From Acanthochlamys bracteata (Eukaryota > Streptophyta > Magnoliopsida > Pandanales > Velloziaceae): 64,000 nt of DNA. Made by a program: the position numbers and the translations under genes. Shown here piece by piece: positions 50,601 through 63,150 of this stretch (position 1 is its first letter; every line of letters begins with the position of its first letter). The notes under the pieces are model-generated. The model did not search any database and had not been told where the DNA came from. It was given only the letters and a program-made list of their open reading frames with translations. Location of the stretch: contig CM034133.1 of assembly GCA_019914995.1 (NCBI GenBank), positions 7,830,495 to 7,894,494 of the forward strand. Direction: 5' to 3'.

Positions 50601-53600
50601 TAAAATCTTACTATATAGAATTTCTCTACTTTCTAAATCTTTTAAATAAATTTGTAAAAAATTATATAAGATTATTTAAAAAATGAACTGAAAAATTAAA
50701 TTTTTATATTTTATGTTGTTGCTGATTACTGCTGGTTTGTTGGTATTAATATTGAGAACTTCAATATTATTATCTTATTATATTGACATGAGCTGATCGG
50801 AATCTGAATGGTAAAGTTCAAACAACATTGATATTAAAAATATTTATAAAATAGATGAAGCAAATATATTAAAAAAATAAATTTATTTTTTACTAAATAA
50901 GAAATATAAATGAGAATAGATTCATAATTTATTTTTATATTCTAAAATTTATAAAATATTCTATATATTATACAATAAAAAATTTGAATAATGAAAAGTA
51001 CCGGCAAATAGTGGTGAAGTCACTCGCATGTCTTGCCAATTTTCTTACAAAACAATCCACTGCTCGATGAAAAATCAAATCAATTATCTCGTGCACGCAA
51101 TCTCTATGCTCTCATTCGTTTAGCTTCTTTTTATTAGGGACTTTTTTGAGTTTGCGTTTTCAAAACGCATCCTAATTTTTTAAACTAGAAGTATTTTAAT
51201 AACATGTTAAAATATATATTTTTAAAATTTTCGAATTATAGTATAAAGTTATTATATATAAAATTGTTTAATCTACATTAATAAATTATTTCGAAAAAAT
51301 AACTTAAGTACTTTCGAATGAAAGAAGAAAAGAACTTCATATATTAAGTAGGCAAGTAATTTCAGTGATTATTAACATCAATAAAAATAAACATGCGATT
51401 AATTAATGATGTAATTAATGATCAAGATTAATTAGTGCTGCTACCGTTAGTACTTAGTCATTAGTTGATGTATGCTTGATTTGTCAGCGGGGTCGCCGGA
51501 TGAAAGTGTTTATAAAATATTTTTTTAAAGAATAATATTTTCAATTTATTTTGAGAAATATTTATTTTATTAAAAAATAATAAAAATAAATCTGAATACA
51601 TAAAATTTGTTCATAATGATTATATAATACTACAAAATTATTTAAAAAATATGAAATAAAAAAAAGTTTTTAAAATATTTCTATAAGTACTTTCAAATAC
51701 GGTTAGAACTGCTTATAAAAAAATTATTTCAATAAATTGTTAATAAGATTTTTAAGAAAATAATTTTGTTTTTTACAATTTTCATAATAATTAAATGTTT
51801 ATATACTGAGTTTTGCAAATTAAAAATATCAGCAGTAGTGCCTTCTTCAAACGATGTATAAAATTTGCATCAACTGTTAAACTTTAGTTTGTTAAAAACT
51901 TCTATCATTTATTTAAAATTTTGAATTTTAAAATTTATTTCTTCGTTAAGAAATGGGTATTTAAAATACTAATTATATTGAATAGATAGTGGCTGATTTG
52001 GTTGGTCGTAAAACGATGCGCCTTAACTTATAATCTTTTTTTACTATAATATTTTATTTATTTTTTTAATAAAATTTATTTTCAATAATCAGTTTCAAAT
52101 ATTTTATAAAACTGAAGCTAAGTAACTCAAAAAATTTAAGTTTTAGATAGTAAATTAAAAAAATTAAATTAAAAATTAATAAAATAAAATTTAAATTTAA
52201 ACTTTGGAATGATAATAAAAACAAGCTAAGTTTACCAACAATATGAAATAAGACTAAAACTTTGAGTGTCGCTAATGGACAAAAACGTCTGAATGGTAAA
52301 ACTAGATAAGAGGAAGTGTTCCTGATCAATTTTGAAACTTTTTTTCTTTCAATAGGAAATATTTTATTTTTTTAAAAAATAAGTTTTATTTTTTGTTTTT
52401 AAAAAATAATAAAATATATAATAAAAAATTTTATTACGTAAAATTTTTTATTATGTTTATATTTTTAAATAAATTTTCTAAATATTTATAAAATATATAT
52501 TAAAAAAGTAAAATAAAAAATTAAGACTTAATAAGGAACTGTTTGAAAATGATCGTAATTAAATTTCATAAAAATAAAAAATAATAATTAAAATTTTTTA
52601 AAATATAAAATAAAAATAAAAATTAATATTTATATGTTACTAATTTTTAAAAGCGTTTTGAGAATTAAAAAAATATATATTTGAAATATAATTTTTAAAA
52701 ATGTGTTGAAAATCCTTGTCGTCCATCATTCGATCGCCGGTCTCCTGCTCCGGCGGTCCTGTTTAGCAGCTTCCGTCTCTAAGTCAAATTCTTCCGTATT
52801 TCGTATTTTTCTGGTTCCAACGCACTCCTTGCTTCCGTCTCCTTCTTGTCATTCATGATCGAATCCAGCGCAAGTAACGTAAGTTTTTAAAAAGCTAATT
52901 TTAAAAATATATATTTGAAATAAATTAAAATTTGCATTTAAATACGAATTTAAGAAAAGAATTTATTTATTATTTTGAAAATGAACCTAAATAGTAAAAT
53001 TTAGCCAAAAGAATTAAATATATTCTTAAATAAAAAATATTTTAAAAGTAATTAAAAATACTCATAGTGAGAAGAAGACTTTGAGTAATATTTTAACATT
53101 GACTCGTTTACCCAACTACCTTTAACATAATGAATTTTAATTACTCATTTTAAAGATAAACTGGCAATATTGGTGATTCAACGTTTGGAATTGCATTTCA
53201 AACTCCGCTTCTTAAATTTTTTTTTATTTTATATTTTTTAATATATATTTTATAAGTATTTAAAATATTTCTTAAAAAATTTAAATAATGTAAAAAAATT
53301 TTACATAATGAAATCTTTTTATTATATATTTTTATTATTTTTTTTAAAATAAAAAAAATAAAACTTATTATTTAAAATAAACAAAAATATCTCACATTTT
53401 AAAAAAGCTACAGCAATTCTAAACGCAAAACTTTTTAAACTCTCTATTCAATCCTAAACTCTCCAAAATAGTTATAAATATAAACTTTTTATAAAATTTT
53501 CTAATTTTCAAATTATTATAATGGTTAGTCAATACCTCTTAACTCTGCATTACTTATACCTATTTATTTTTTTTCAAATTATTATAATGTATTACAAATT

Positions 53601-54900
53601 ATTATATATGCTCTTTTAGTATTTTACACTAAGAAATGTAATTTTGTTTTTGGAATTTAAATTTGAATTATTACGAGATTGTCTGTGAAAATAAGCAATT
53701 TTCTAAAACAATTTTATTTTAATCTTGTTAGAAAACTAATTTAATTTTCTATTGAAAAAAATGTGTAATTTATTTATATTTGCTAATTTAATAATAATAA
53801 ATAATAATAATAAGCTAAAAATAAAAAACAGAAATAAGAAATAAAATATAATGAAATAGAGTGTTAGATATGCCCTTCGTCTAAGGACAAGTTAAAACGC
53901 GTCGTGTGGCTGAGCGTCCTGTATCATTTAACAAGTATATTTTATAGTTTTTAATAAATATTTTTTATAAATAATTATATAAAATTATTTAAATTAAATA
54001 TTAAAAATTATAATATAATTGTAAAGTTTGTATTTTTTACGTTTTAAAATTTTTTTGGTTATTTTTATGATTTTTTTATATAATTAAAAAGGTGCTTCTC
54101 TGACTCAAATTCGGGTACTTTTATTTTTTATTATTTCAGCAGAATTTTTTAATTTTTAATTTTATATTATATATATATATTTTAATAAATATTTTATTAA
54201 AAAATATAGAAAATATAGAAAGATTTTATGTAATAAATTTTTTTATTATATATTATTATTAGTTCTTAGAAATAAAAAAATAAAACGTATTTTTAAAAAA
54301 ATAAAAATATTTTTATTTAAAAAAATTTTATTTCATAATCAGCACTCCATTGATTAGCGTAGAGGTTTGTTGGAACAGTATTTCATATGTAACACGTGGG
54401 TACTTGTTAGAAAATAGGTTTGACATTGCGTTTTGAAAAAAATAATTTTATACTTTTTTATTTTATATTTAATTTATATTTTATAAATTTATAAAAAATT
54501 TATTTAAAATTTTAGAAAGTATAAAAAATTTGGTATAGTAAGATATTTTTATTATCGTTATAAAAGTAAAAATAATAAAACTTATTTCTCAAAAAATAAA
54601 AAGATTTTAATTTAAAAAAATTTTATTTTGTAAATATTTCCAAATGATTACTGTACGAGGCCATTTGAGTGTGTTTGAAAATAAGCAATTTATTAAAATA
54701 AATAATTTAACAAAAAGGTTTTTTATGCATAACTAAGCAAACACTTGTAAGATATGGAAAAAAATATTTAAATTCTAATTTAAAGTTATAAAGATCAATA
54801 CCATAAACTAAGAAAAATGTAACATTTTTTAAATAAATATTAAAAATTGTGAAAAAGTAACTATTTTTTCTACAAGCTAACGGATGCATGATAAGAATTT
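47640..54900. other. Gene-poor repeat field between GID1 and NOP53
   Basis: No intact gene recognised. It holds further AT-rich miniature elements (about 48875-49130, 50485-50720, 51490-51710, 52340-52540, 53180-53450, 54100-54370, 54420-54650), a less AT-rich segment with TTCGGCTTCGGC repeats and a poly-A tract (49890-50460), and a GC-richer island at 52690-52880. The left end forms the GID1 upstream region. Confidence 0.5.
49890..50460. repeat. Mixed repeat-derived segment with poly-A tract and TTCGGC repeats
   Basis: Contains a run of about 20 A (about 50070-50090), duplicated TATCAATGAAATC blocks (50113-50165) and several GGCTTCGGCT or CTCGGCTTCATCG units. Short ORFs here are low-complexity and not convincing genes. 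Probably an old transposon remnant of unknown type. Confidence 0.35.
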
Positions 54901-54922
54901 GTCATGTATTGCTTATATTAGA

Positions 54923-55113
54923 AGCCCATGTAAAGGCCCATTAAACTTATCTTTGAACCTTTCTTCGCTGGGCTTATTTTACAGATTCCGGACCAGTTCA
55001 TAATCCGCCATTCCGCTCCACTAACTTAGTACGGGTCGGGTTTTTAACAGGTAGCCGGAAACCGTTGGCCGATAACGTATTTGTTCGTAGGTCTTCGAAA
55101 AATCATAAACCCT
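54923..55113 (+). promoter_or_regulatory. NOP53 promoter: three site II motifs and a telo-box
   Basis: AGCCCA (54923-54928), GGCCCA (54935-54940) and TGGGCT (54969-54974) are site II elements. AAACCCT (55107-55113) is a telo-box about 90 bp before the ATG. This pairing is the known hallmark of plant ribosomal-protein and ribosome-biogenesis promoters and matches the downstream gene. Confidence 0.7.
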
Positions 55114-55204
55114 TTTTTCCTTCCTCGCTTCTCTCTGCGGCAGAGCTCGGCGGCGATAGACGCACAGAGATAAGTAGAGAGATTTTGAACAGAGATAGGG
55201 AGAG

Positions 55205-58200
55205 ATGGGGAAGCCGGCGAAGGGTTCGAGGAAGGGAAAGAAAGCATGGAGGGCCAACATCAGCACCGCAGATATCGAAGAGTTTTACGAGATGCAGACC
55301 AAGGAAATTCTCGCGGGAGCTGACGTCATCCCTGATTTACCTGATCAGAACCTGTTTGTGCTTGATAAGAACCAGGGTTCAGGTCTTTTCTATATTACTT
55401 TCTGCGATATGTATCCGTAACTGTAGTGCCAACTTCTGTTCTGTGAATGTTGTTGTTGTCGTAGTTATCGAACCGGACCAGAGATCGACCCGGTCAAGCT
55501 ATTGGGTCACCGGTTCACGGTCTGTCAGGTGGTTCAAGACGTCGAACCGGATGTAAAACCGGTGTAGCAAATTAAAGTACTTGATATGCAAAAATATGAA
55601 AGGAGTACCTCTTGCAACTTGAGACCTTAGATAACGAAAGATCTAGAATACAAGTTAATAAAAAACCTTGCATTAAAAATTAAAATAAACTTGTTCACAT
55701 CATAAACAAAACAAAGAAACATTATAGATCTTAGATAAATACCTATAGATGTTAGTTTTTTAATTTAAATTTGTTGTAAAACTTTGTATTGATGCCATAT
55801 AATTACTCTCCTATTAGAAGCCATTATTGATCTAGAAGAAAACAATTTTAACAATAAGAAATTTAAAAGAATAACTCTCCTGTTAGAAGCCACCAGTTTT
55901 TACGGTACTAACTTGGCCATCCGGTTTTCCGGTTGGACTGCTGGGTCAATCAGATCACACTCGGTTTTTTGCATGTCCAATTCTGACAGAACTAGACCAG
56001 TTAGGCAATTGGGTCACCGTTTTTCAGTTGGACCAATGGTTCCGTCTAGTTTTAATCACTACCGTTGTCGTCGTCGTCGTTGTAGTTTCTTTACCCTTTT
56101 TTGTGAGAGTATAATAATTGTTTTGTTGTTGCGTTTTTGTGAAATTGTTGTCTTTGTTGTTGTGACAGCATCGGGGTTCTAGAAGATGCCGAGTCTAGGA
56201 TTGGTGGATTTTGGTGTGCTTGGGCGAGAGTTTGGAACATGTTTCTACCTGATTATGTTTCGTTCATTTATTTACTCTTTATTCTGTTGTTTTTTAAGGT
56301 GGTAATGTTAGTTGTTGTGGTTGTTTCTTTTGTTGTTGCATGATTGCAATTCTGATTTTCACAAACTGCATGTGCTCGCTTTGATTTGTGGTATTTTGAG
56401 AAAGCAAAATAGTAGTCTGCTTTGTTCGACTATTTTCTGCAGCGATCGCTTAACTACAACTTTAGTTCTATGAAAGTGGTTGTGCTGTTTTCCATTGCAA
56501 TTCATTATAGTGTTGCTTGTAGCATTAGTGAGACCATTCAGAATATGGGAATACTGATAGTTTGTTTTATCTAAGAAGATAGGCTCAAGGATTGTTTTCT
56601 CTGCAGATGTTCTGGCAAAAAAGACCGAGAGAAATAGAGAGAAGGTTCTTCGCTGCGAGAGTGTGATTCAGAAGAATGCTTTCGTTAAACCGGTCCCTTC
56701 TTCCACCTTGAAAGAGTCCAAAAAGAGAAGAAAACCCGTAAAAGAGATAAATGAAAGTCAGACTACTTCTGTGGTACATAATTGGTTGCTGGAGATGTGT
56801 TGTCGTTCATTTATTTTATTTTTATTTTATATTTTTGAGAAGGAAGTTTGATAATTTTATTCTTCTTTCTTCTTGCAGGTTGAGGCAGATTCTACTTCCA
56901 CAATAACAGACATTTGGGACGAAAAAGGTTTAATCGATTCTCCTTTGCTTTGATAAGGTGTTTCTGAAGTAGCAAGTTAGGCCTTATTGATGTGTATTAT
57001 TCATTATTGTTTTCAGGTGAAGTGGATGCAAATCTAAATAAGGTAAGAACCTTATGTGAAATCAGTTTAAGTTTTTAAAATATTCATTGCCTTTTGGATG
57101 AACTTTTAACCATAGACGTGTAAACCTATGCTTACCAGCTTAATAAAGTCTATAATATGTAAACAATAAAAGGTGATTGAATAACAATGATAATATTCTG
57201 GTAGTCTTTTATGCTAAAGGCGCATCAAATTTGTGGTGCTTGTGAAGGTCGAGGTTGACATGGACGTATGTGTTTGCAAGAGTGCAGGGACCTTTACTAA
57301 CACATACTTGCATGCAATCACCTCAATCTTGAGTTGATCAAGGCCAGTTTTGGCCTTGATGAATAACATATCTCTATTAACTAATACTGTTTTATTGCGG
57401 TTGCATTCTGATATACAGATAAGGCTTAATGGAACTGTGTCATCTTCCGTTGAAACTCTCAATTTTGGATCTTTTCTTAGAAATGATGGCAAACTGCAGT
57501 CAGGCTAGCCTTCCTTATTATCACCAAGGCATTAATTATTTTAAATTTGTGGTAGTTTTCTTAATTATATGGATGAGGTTTAGATATCCTTGATCTGCCA
57601 TCGGCCCTTTTATGATGTATGCATGAGCATCTTATAGTGATGAGGCTATGAAGTCATTGAAATTTGGATAGGTCAACACCTTTGCTTTTTCCTTAGACGT
57701 CCCTCATTTTGGATAGTTGTAACAATTTTGTTTCTAAGTCTAACTCTAGTGTTTGTAATTGGTGCAGAAACCTAAGACTTCTCTTATCCCTGCTGTTGAA
57801 GTGGAGCCTCCAGGCTGTTCATTTAATCCTCCTCTTGAAGCTCATCAGGTATTTTGGTTGTAAAAGTATTTGCTCGTGTTGCGTGTAAAGTTACCTTGCT
57901 TTTTAGTAAATGTTGGAGATAAAACTTATCATGAGTTTGGCACAATCTTTTTACAAGATCTTGATTCATTCCTTATGATTCACATCTCTTTTTCTTTTTA
58001 CTTCAATGCAGGATGCATTGGCTCAAGCTGTAGCAGATGAGATGCAAAAGATATATAAGAAGGAACTAGCACCTGAGCCTGTGCCACGTGTTGTGGACGG
58101 TGTTGAAGTAGACGAAGAAGATGTGAGTATCATTATTTCGATGCTTGTTATTTCTTGCAAAGTCAGGTTAACAACCTGGAAAATGTTCTTAGCATTCAAA

Positions 58201-61200
58201 TTGATATTATATGCTACAAAGCCGTCTTGGAAGGTTAGCACATGCAAAGCTGACTGCAAGAAAGCAAATGTCTCTTAGGGTGTGTTTACTTTGATGTTAA
58301 ACTAACTTTTTAGAAGTGAGTTAATAAAAATAAATTTAAAATTAAAAGTATTTAATAAAAATAAGTTTTTATATTTATTTAGTATTAAAAAGAGAGTTTT
58401 AAAATTAAAATTTGAAAATAAATTTTGATGGAAAAAAATTACTTTAAATTTTAGTTTTATTTTAATTTACAAGTGAGTTTAAAAAAAGCGACTTTGGTGG
58501 GTTGGTAAACAACAAGCCCTTAGTAAAAGAATCTTAATGAACATTAAAGTTGACCCTACATACAACCCTCCTTAGCAATCCATGTCACCTCCATTTCTTC
58601 ATTTTTGCAAAATTAACTCACTATTATAGTATTTTGCATTGTGGAAACTTTATTATTTTTTTATTTGCATTAGTAAGATAATACATCTTAATTGAGCAAC
58701 CTTAGTTCGTGTATGGCTGTACAAACAATAATTAGTTATTTGTGATAGTTTCTAAAAGATCCAAAATAATTTATGTATGGTTGGCACAACCAAATAGTCT
58801 ACAAATAATTTCAGATCTTTGGTGCATCTTTTCCCATAAGGTTGTAGAGCTTAAAATGATTTACATTAAAAAAAACAAAACTATTGAGCCTTTAATGTTA
58901 AGTGAATGTTACCAATAAAATAAAAAGTTAGGACAATAAAATAACATTTTAGAGCTGTGTAACTATTCCACATTAGGCTATTCTCTTAAATTATAATTCA
59001 TTTATGCTTTTAGTTAAAATTTTTTATTGTAGAGTTTGTTAAGTGATTAATGACCTAATGCACACTAAAATTTTACCTACAGTACAATATAAGTTCGATG
59101 TAATGTAACTAAGTGTGGATTGACCCATGGTGGAGTGTGGGCAAACAACTATTTACCTACTAAATTTGGGTTGTAATTCCATAAAGGAACTGGTTATGGT
59201 CATGGCTTCAAGTCAGGTGACCGACCAACTTGCCTTCAAAGCTTATCTTGGTGTTGGATCGGGGTTTGTTCTTGGTGGAACTTCCTATCTTGTTAGATTT
59301 TGGCTGCAACTAGCTCACAGAATTTATCTAGTAAGATTGCGTGATACTTTGTTTCTGCACCCCTGTTTAGAGACTAAACTCTAGAATATCTTGATCCTGA
59401 TTCCTTGCTATACTGATGCCACCCTGCACATAAGTGTAGGTTGTTTGGAAATTCTGTTTAGGTCCTTCATAGTTCTCTCTCGCTTTAGATTTTAGTCCTT
59501 GTATCTGTCGAGTGGACCCCACTTGTAGCACAACAGCTTGGTTTCGTTCTTTTATAATAGTAGCTTAGATGTGAAAAGTCTAATATGTTGTAATGCTTTG
59601 TGTACAATTTTCCTATCTGTTGATCTTTGAACTTAAGCATCTGAGTCAGGAAATGTTGTTTTTTGTTTTTGTAACATTTGTCCACCTGTGCTGTTTTTAG
59701 CCATTACTCTAATAGGTGGTTGTTCCCCTTCCCAGAAATTTTTTCTTGATGCTGATGGCGGAGATGAGAACGATATAGAAGAGCTTGAAGAATATGGGAA
59801 TGATGAGACACAAAGGTAAGATATCAATCTTTATGTGATTGCTACTAGATTTTGACTTTTGTACTTCACATATTGTTGTTCGTAGTCACTAAATGTGTTT
59901 GTTGGCTATATTGTTTATGTCGCCCTCAAATGTCTGCATCATGGAAAGTTGAAACTGACATTAGTTTGTTTAATTTCCTTTATATATCATATAGGCAGAT
60001 GAAAACGAAGAGAGTTACTCGAGTGGAACATAACCGGAGAGCTAGACGTCAGGAGAAGCTGAAAGAAGAGGCAGAACTGAATAAGATGGAGAATATATCA
60101 AAGGAAATTGACAGGTATTGTTCAAATCCCTTTCTTGTTTGTGCACACTTCTTTTTTTCGGTGGTATTTTAGTACTCGTCTTTGTTATCTATGTGAAACA
60201 GCTTGCAGGACATTATGCAAGAAATAGCCAAAGAAGATCAAGAGAAGGAGAAAAGACATCTGAGACGCACCATTGCAAAGCAAGAAAGACTCAAATCTTG
60301 TCCCCCTCGGTTGGGGAAGCACAAGTACGCTTAAATTAGCATATTGGTTTACTTTATATTCTAATTTTTTGTTAGAATAGCTGGTCATGTTTCCTATTAT
60401 TGTGATGTTTTTTAATTTATATTCCATCATCAAGAATATTAGCTAAAGTCAGAAATGATCTTTGCAAGAATCCATACTGTCCTGGAATTCAGAATTTTGT
60501 TGAGTTGAAGTTAAAGACTTCTCTTCAAGTTGTCTTTCTCATGAAATGTGTAATGATACAAACTTTTGAAGAGTTAGTATATTAATTAGTGGTGATGAGC
60601 TTATCCATGCATTTGAAATTACTTTTCTGGTGGAATATCTGTATCAAATGAGAGGCTGCTACTGTCTTTTCCATGTGTATTCTATATTTGATCAAACTTT
60701 GTTTAGTAAATTATAATTGCATGGCATTTGATATATGCAACTTGGTGAAGGGATATCTGCTTGTCAGCAATCAATCTACATAATTTGTCGTTGTCAATTG
60801 TCTGAGCATGCCGTCCCTGTTTAGACTAATTATTAGTACTCAACTGATTGTATTTATCTTTCTGCCAAACAATGAAGTTTATTTGTTTGTGTAGTGTACG
60901 TTTCAATTTGTCTGTGATCATACTAGTTGAATTGGTGTTATTGTTCCCTATAATTTTGCAGATTTGAGCCTGCTCCTCTGCAAGTTCTCCTAAGTGAAGA
61001 GATTTCTGGATCCCTTCGAAAGCTGAAGGTTGGCTCCTTTCCTTTTGGTGCTTGCTTTAGCCCGTAATTTGATTCAAAATTCACTATAAAACTGCTTATG
61101 CGCATAGGGCTGTTGCAATCTAGCGAGTGATCGCTTCAAGAGCCTTGAAAAGCGAGGGCTACTTGTTCCAAGAGCTAAATCAAACAGGTAAGCTTCTTCT

Positions 61201-61526
61201 CTCTTACTAGTTTGAATGTGGTCCTTGTAGTAAGTGATCTCTTCTACCTTGTGCTGCATTCTGGAACTGGATAATACTTTGAGATAGTGGATGAACTTGA
61301 GTACTCCCACAGTATTGTTTGATGATGGTAGGCACGCTGGCAGTTGTCCGTATGTGGTCTTTAAAAATGATTGTACTTGATGAGGGCAAATAAGTACCTA
61401 GATTCTTACTAATTATTGCTAATGCATGATTAAGCTCGTGGTTTTTGTTGCTTACTTGGCAGTTTAAAAGTGTTTGCAGCTGTGTTAATCGTTCACTCTT
61501 TATACTTTCTAAACAGGAGGAAATAG
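55205..61526 (+). CDS. NOP53: NOP53/SMO4 ribosome biogenesis factor, complete
   Basis: Nucleolar 60S assembly factor (yeast Nop53, human GLTSCR2/PICT1, Arabidopsis SMO4) that recruits the Mtr4-exosome to trim 7S pre-rRNA. Twelve exons: 55205-55376, 56607-56773, 56879-56927, 57017-57042, 57768-57848, 58012-58122, 59736-59815, 59995-60114, 60202-60324, 60962-61028, 61108-61187 and 61517-61526; total 361 residues, close to the plant family size. Family blocks are MGKPAKGSRKGKKAWRANIS, VEPPGCSFNPPLEAHQDALA, RVTRVEHNRRARRQ, KRHLRRTIAKQERLKSCPPR, LGKHKFEPAPLQVLLSEE and GSLRKLKGCCNLASDRFKSL, ending with AKSNRRK. LFVLD (residues 50-54) matches the arch-interaction motif that binds Mtr4. Intron 1 (55377-56606) and intron 6 (58123-59735) hold repeat insertions. 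The gene has a 26-bp internal exon and a last coding exon of only 10 bp. Intact. Confidence 0.95.
55455..56075. mobile_element. ACCGG-rich repeat-derived segment in NOP53 intron 1
   Basis: The two ends carry GGTTC/ACCGG-rich sequence: GAACCGGACCAGAG and ATTGGGTCACCGG on the left, ATTGGGTCACCG and CAGTTGGACCAATGG on the right, with AT-rich DNA between. Such CCGGTT-rich ends are common in plant repeats, but I cannot name the family. Boundaries are approximate. Confidence 0.35.
58277..58521. mobile_element. MITE with GTGTTTAC inverted ends in NOP53 intron 6
   Basis: Left end AGGGTGTGTTTACTTTG; the right end read in reverse complement is AGGGCTTGTTGTTTACCAAC. About 245 bp, AT-rich, flanked by TTAG on both sides (58275-58278 and 58519-58522), a possible target duplication. 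Related to the 12835-13085 copy by its ends. Confidence 0.5.
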
Positions 61527-62340
61527 AGTTTTTCAGTGAAGATGGTTTGATGAGCCTATTGTTATTGGCTGTTGGCAGATAATTCCTAACTGGATATTTT
61601 GAGAGCACCATAGGTGGATGGTGATGTACTTTCGTGGTTCTGCCGTTGTAGTTCAATCAATGTAATAGTAAATAGTGCTGCCTTCTCTTTTTTCTTTTTA
61701 AAACTTTGACATGTAGCGGCACCTGGTAGATATGGGTATCCCTGAGATGAGGGTATCTAGGACCCTTTCAGGTGCCCCTTGGTTGCGCTTGCCAACTGAC
61801 TGGATATCAAGCAATCAGTATCAATGAATTCCAATATGCTTTGGTAATGCTAAAGTGGAGATTTGCTTTCTTAGTTGATTTCATGGTTTCTGGTTACCTG
61901 GCTTTGTAAAACTTGTGCTACATGCAAATGCTGCGTGTTTGAGCTGTCCTTAATATAACGTTTTGTACAACTTAGGCAATAATACAGTTTTTATAATTGT
62001 TTGAGAGTTCGACAACAGTTCAGTTTCTTCTGTAATTTTTTGCAGTACTATGTGGTTTGATGTAGGAGTTGCTATACGAACAAGAAAATTATACACAGCA
62101 ATCGGCCAACAGTGACACATTTTCAAGCGACTAACCAGCAACCCAAAGCAGTTAACTGATTCATCTGCTGGTTAACACAGTTCATTCACAGTTTCCATTC
62201 TTTGATATTCAGTGTTCTTATCATGTTTTAGTACTGTACAGAGCGGTTCTGAACTAACCCCTTTACAGAGTTGAACCTGTAGAAACGTTCTAAATCATTG
62301 AAACAGTTGTATTGAGAGCAGTTCGCGGTGACAATATATG
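61527..62340 (+). other. Likely NOP53 3' UTR and downstream flank
   Basis: Balanced-composition DNA after the stop, with no recognisable coding exon. The NOP53 transcript probably ends here, but I cannot fix the poly-A site. The minus-strand ORFs in it show no known domain. Confidence 0.4.
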
Positions 62341-63150
62341 ACTCCATTTAGTTAAGATTGATAATTTTTATATGTATAAATTTATATATTGTATTAAGAT
62401 TGAACAAATTTGATCCGATTATTAAATAAATTGACTCGAATCTAATACACCAATTCAAATTGCCATTCTAGAAGGAAGAACTCTTTTTTGATTTTTTAAC
62501 GTAGAATAAAATTTAAGTAATGAAAAAAAAATCAATCATAGTAATTTTAAATTATTATAATTATATTATATTTACAATTAGTCGTTTATTTTTATATTTT
62601 ATAAAATAGTGCAAGATGAGATTTATAATATGATTGAAAGTATTATTATGTAGGTATTTTTTTAATAACGAATTTAGATTTTGTAGAAAAATTTTTATCA
62701 AAATTTATTGACGGAGCTTGTTTATTAAAATTTATATTGAAAGTATTAATATGTATTTATAATAATAAAATTTTAGCTATCACCACATACTTTTTAAAAA
62801 TAAAAATAAAATTTTTTAAAACATTCTAAGCATCAATAAAGATATTAAAGAATGCACATTTTGATAAATACTCAATAGATCTCTTCACCAAGTATACAGT
62901 ACAATATTCATTCCAACTGACTTTATAAATTCACTTAAGCTTAAAAGCGTAGAAATAAAAATTAATAATATTAATTATTAAATTGATTGATCTGAATTTA
63001 ATCTAGTTATTAAATAGGTTGTGGTAAGGTTGATAATTTTTGACCCGTATAAATTTATAAGTTGGATTAAAATTAAATAAATATTCATCCGATTATTAAA
63101 TGAGTTTAGTCAAAATTGATCCATCAATCTGAATTGCCACCTCCTAGTGC
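62340..63150. mobile_element. AT-rich element related to 40745-41500, second copy
   Basis: Shares with the first copy AAATTTGATCCGATTATTAA, CCAATTCAAATTGCCA, the TAATATGTATTTATAA block, TCACCACATA followed by a T/A-rich run, and GACCCGTATAAATTTATAAG. It ends CAATCTGAATTGCCACCTCC, whose reverse complement starts GGAGGTGGCAATT, a hAT-like end. No coding sequence. Confidence 0.45.

Noticed and set aside
55065-55556. 163-residue plus-strand ORF overlapping the NOP53 start
   Set aside because: It is an out-of-frame shadow of NOP53 exon 1 running into intron 1; the real frame starts at 55205 with strong family identity.
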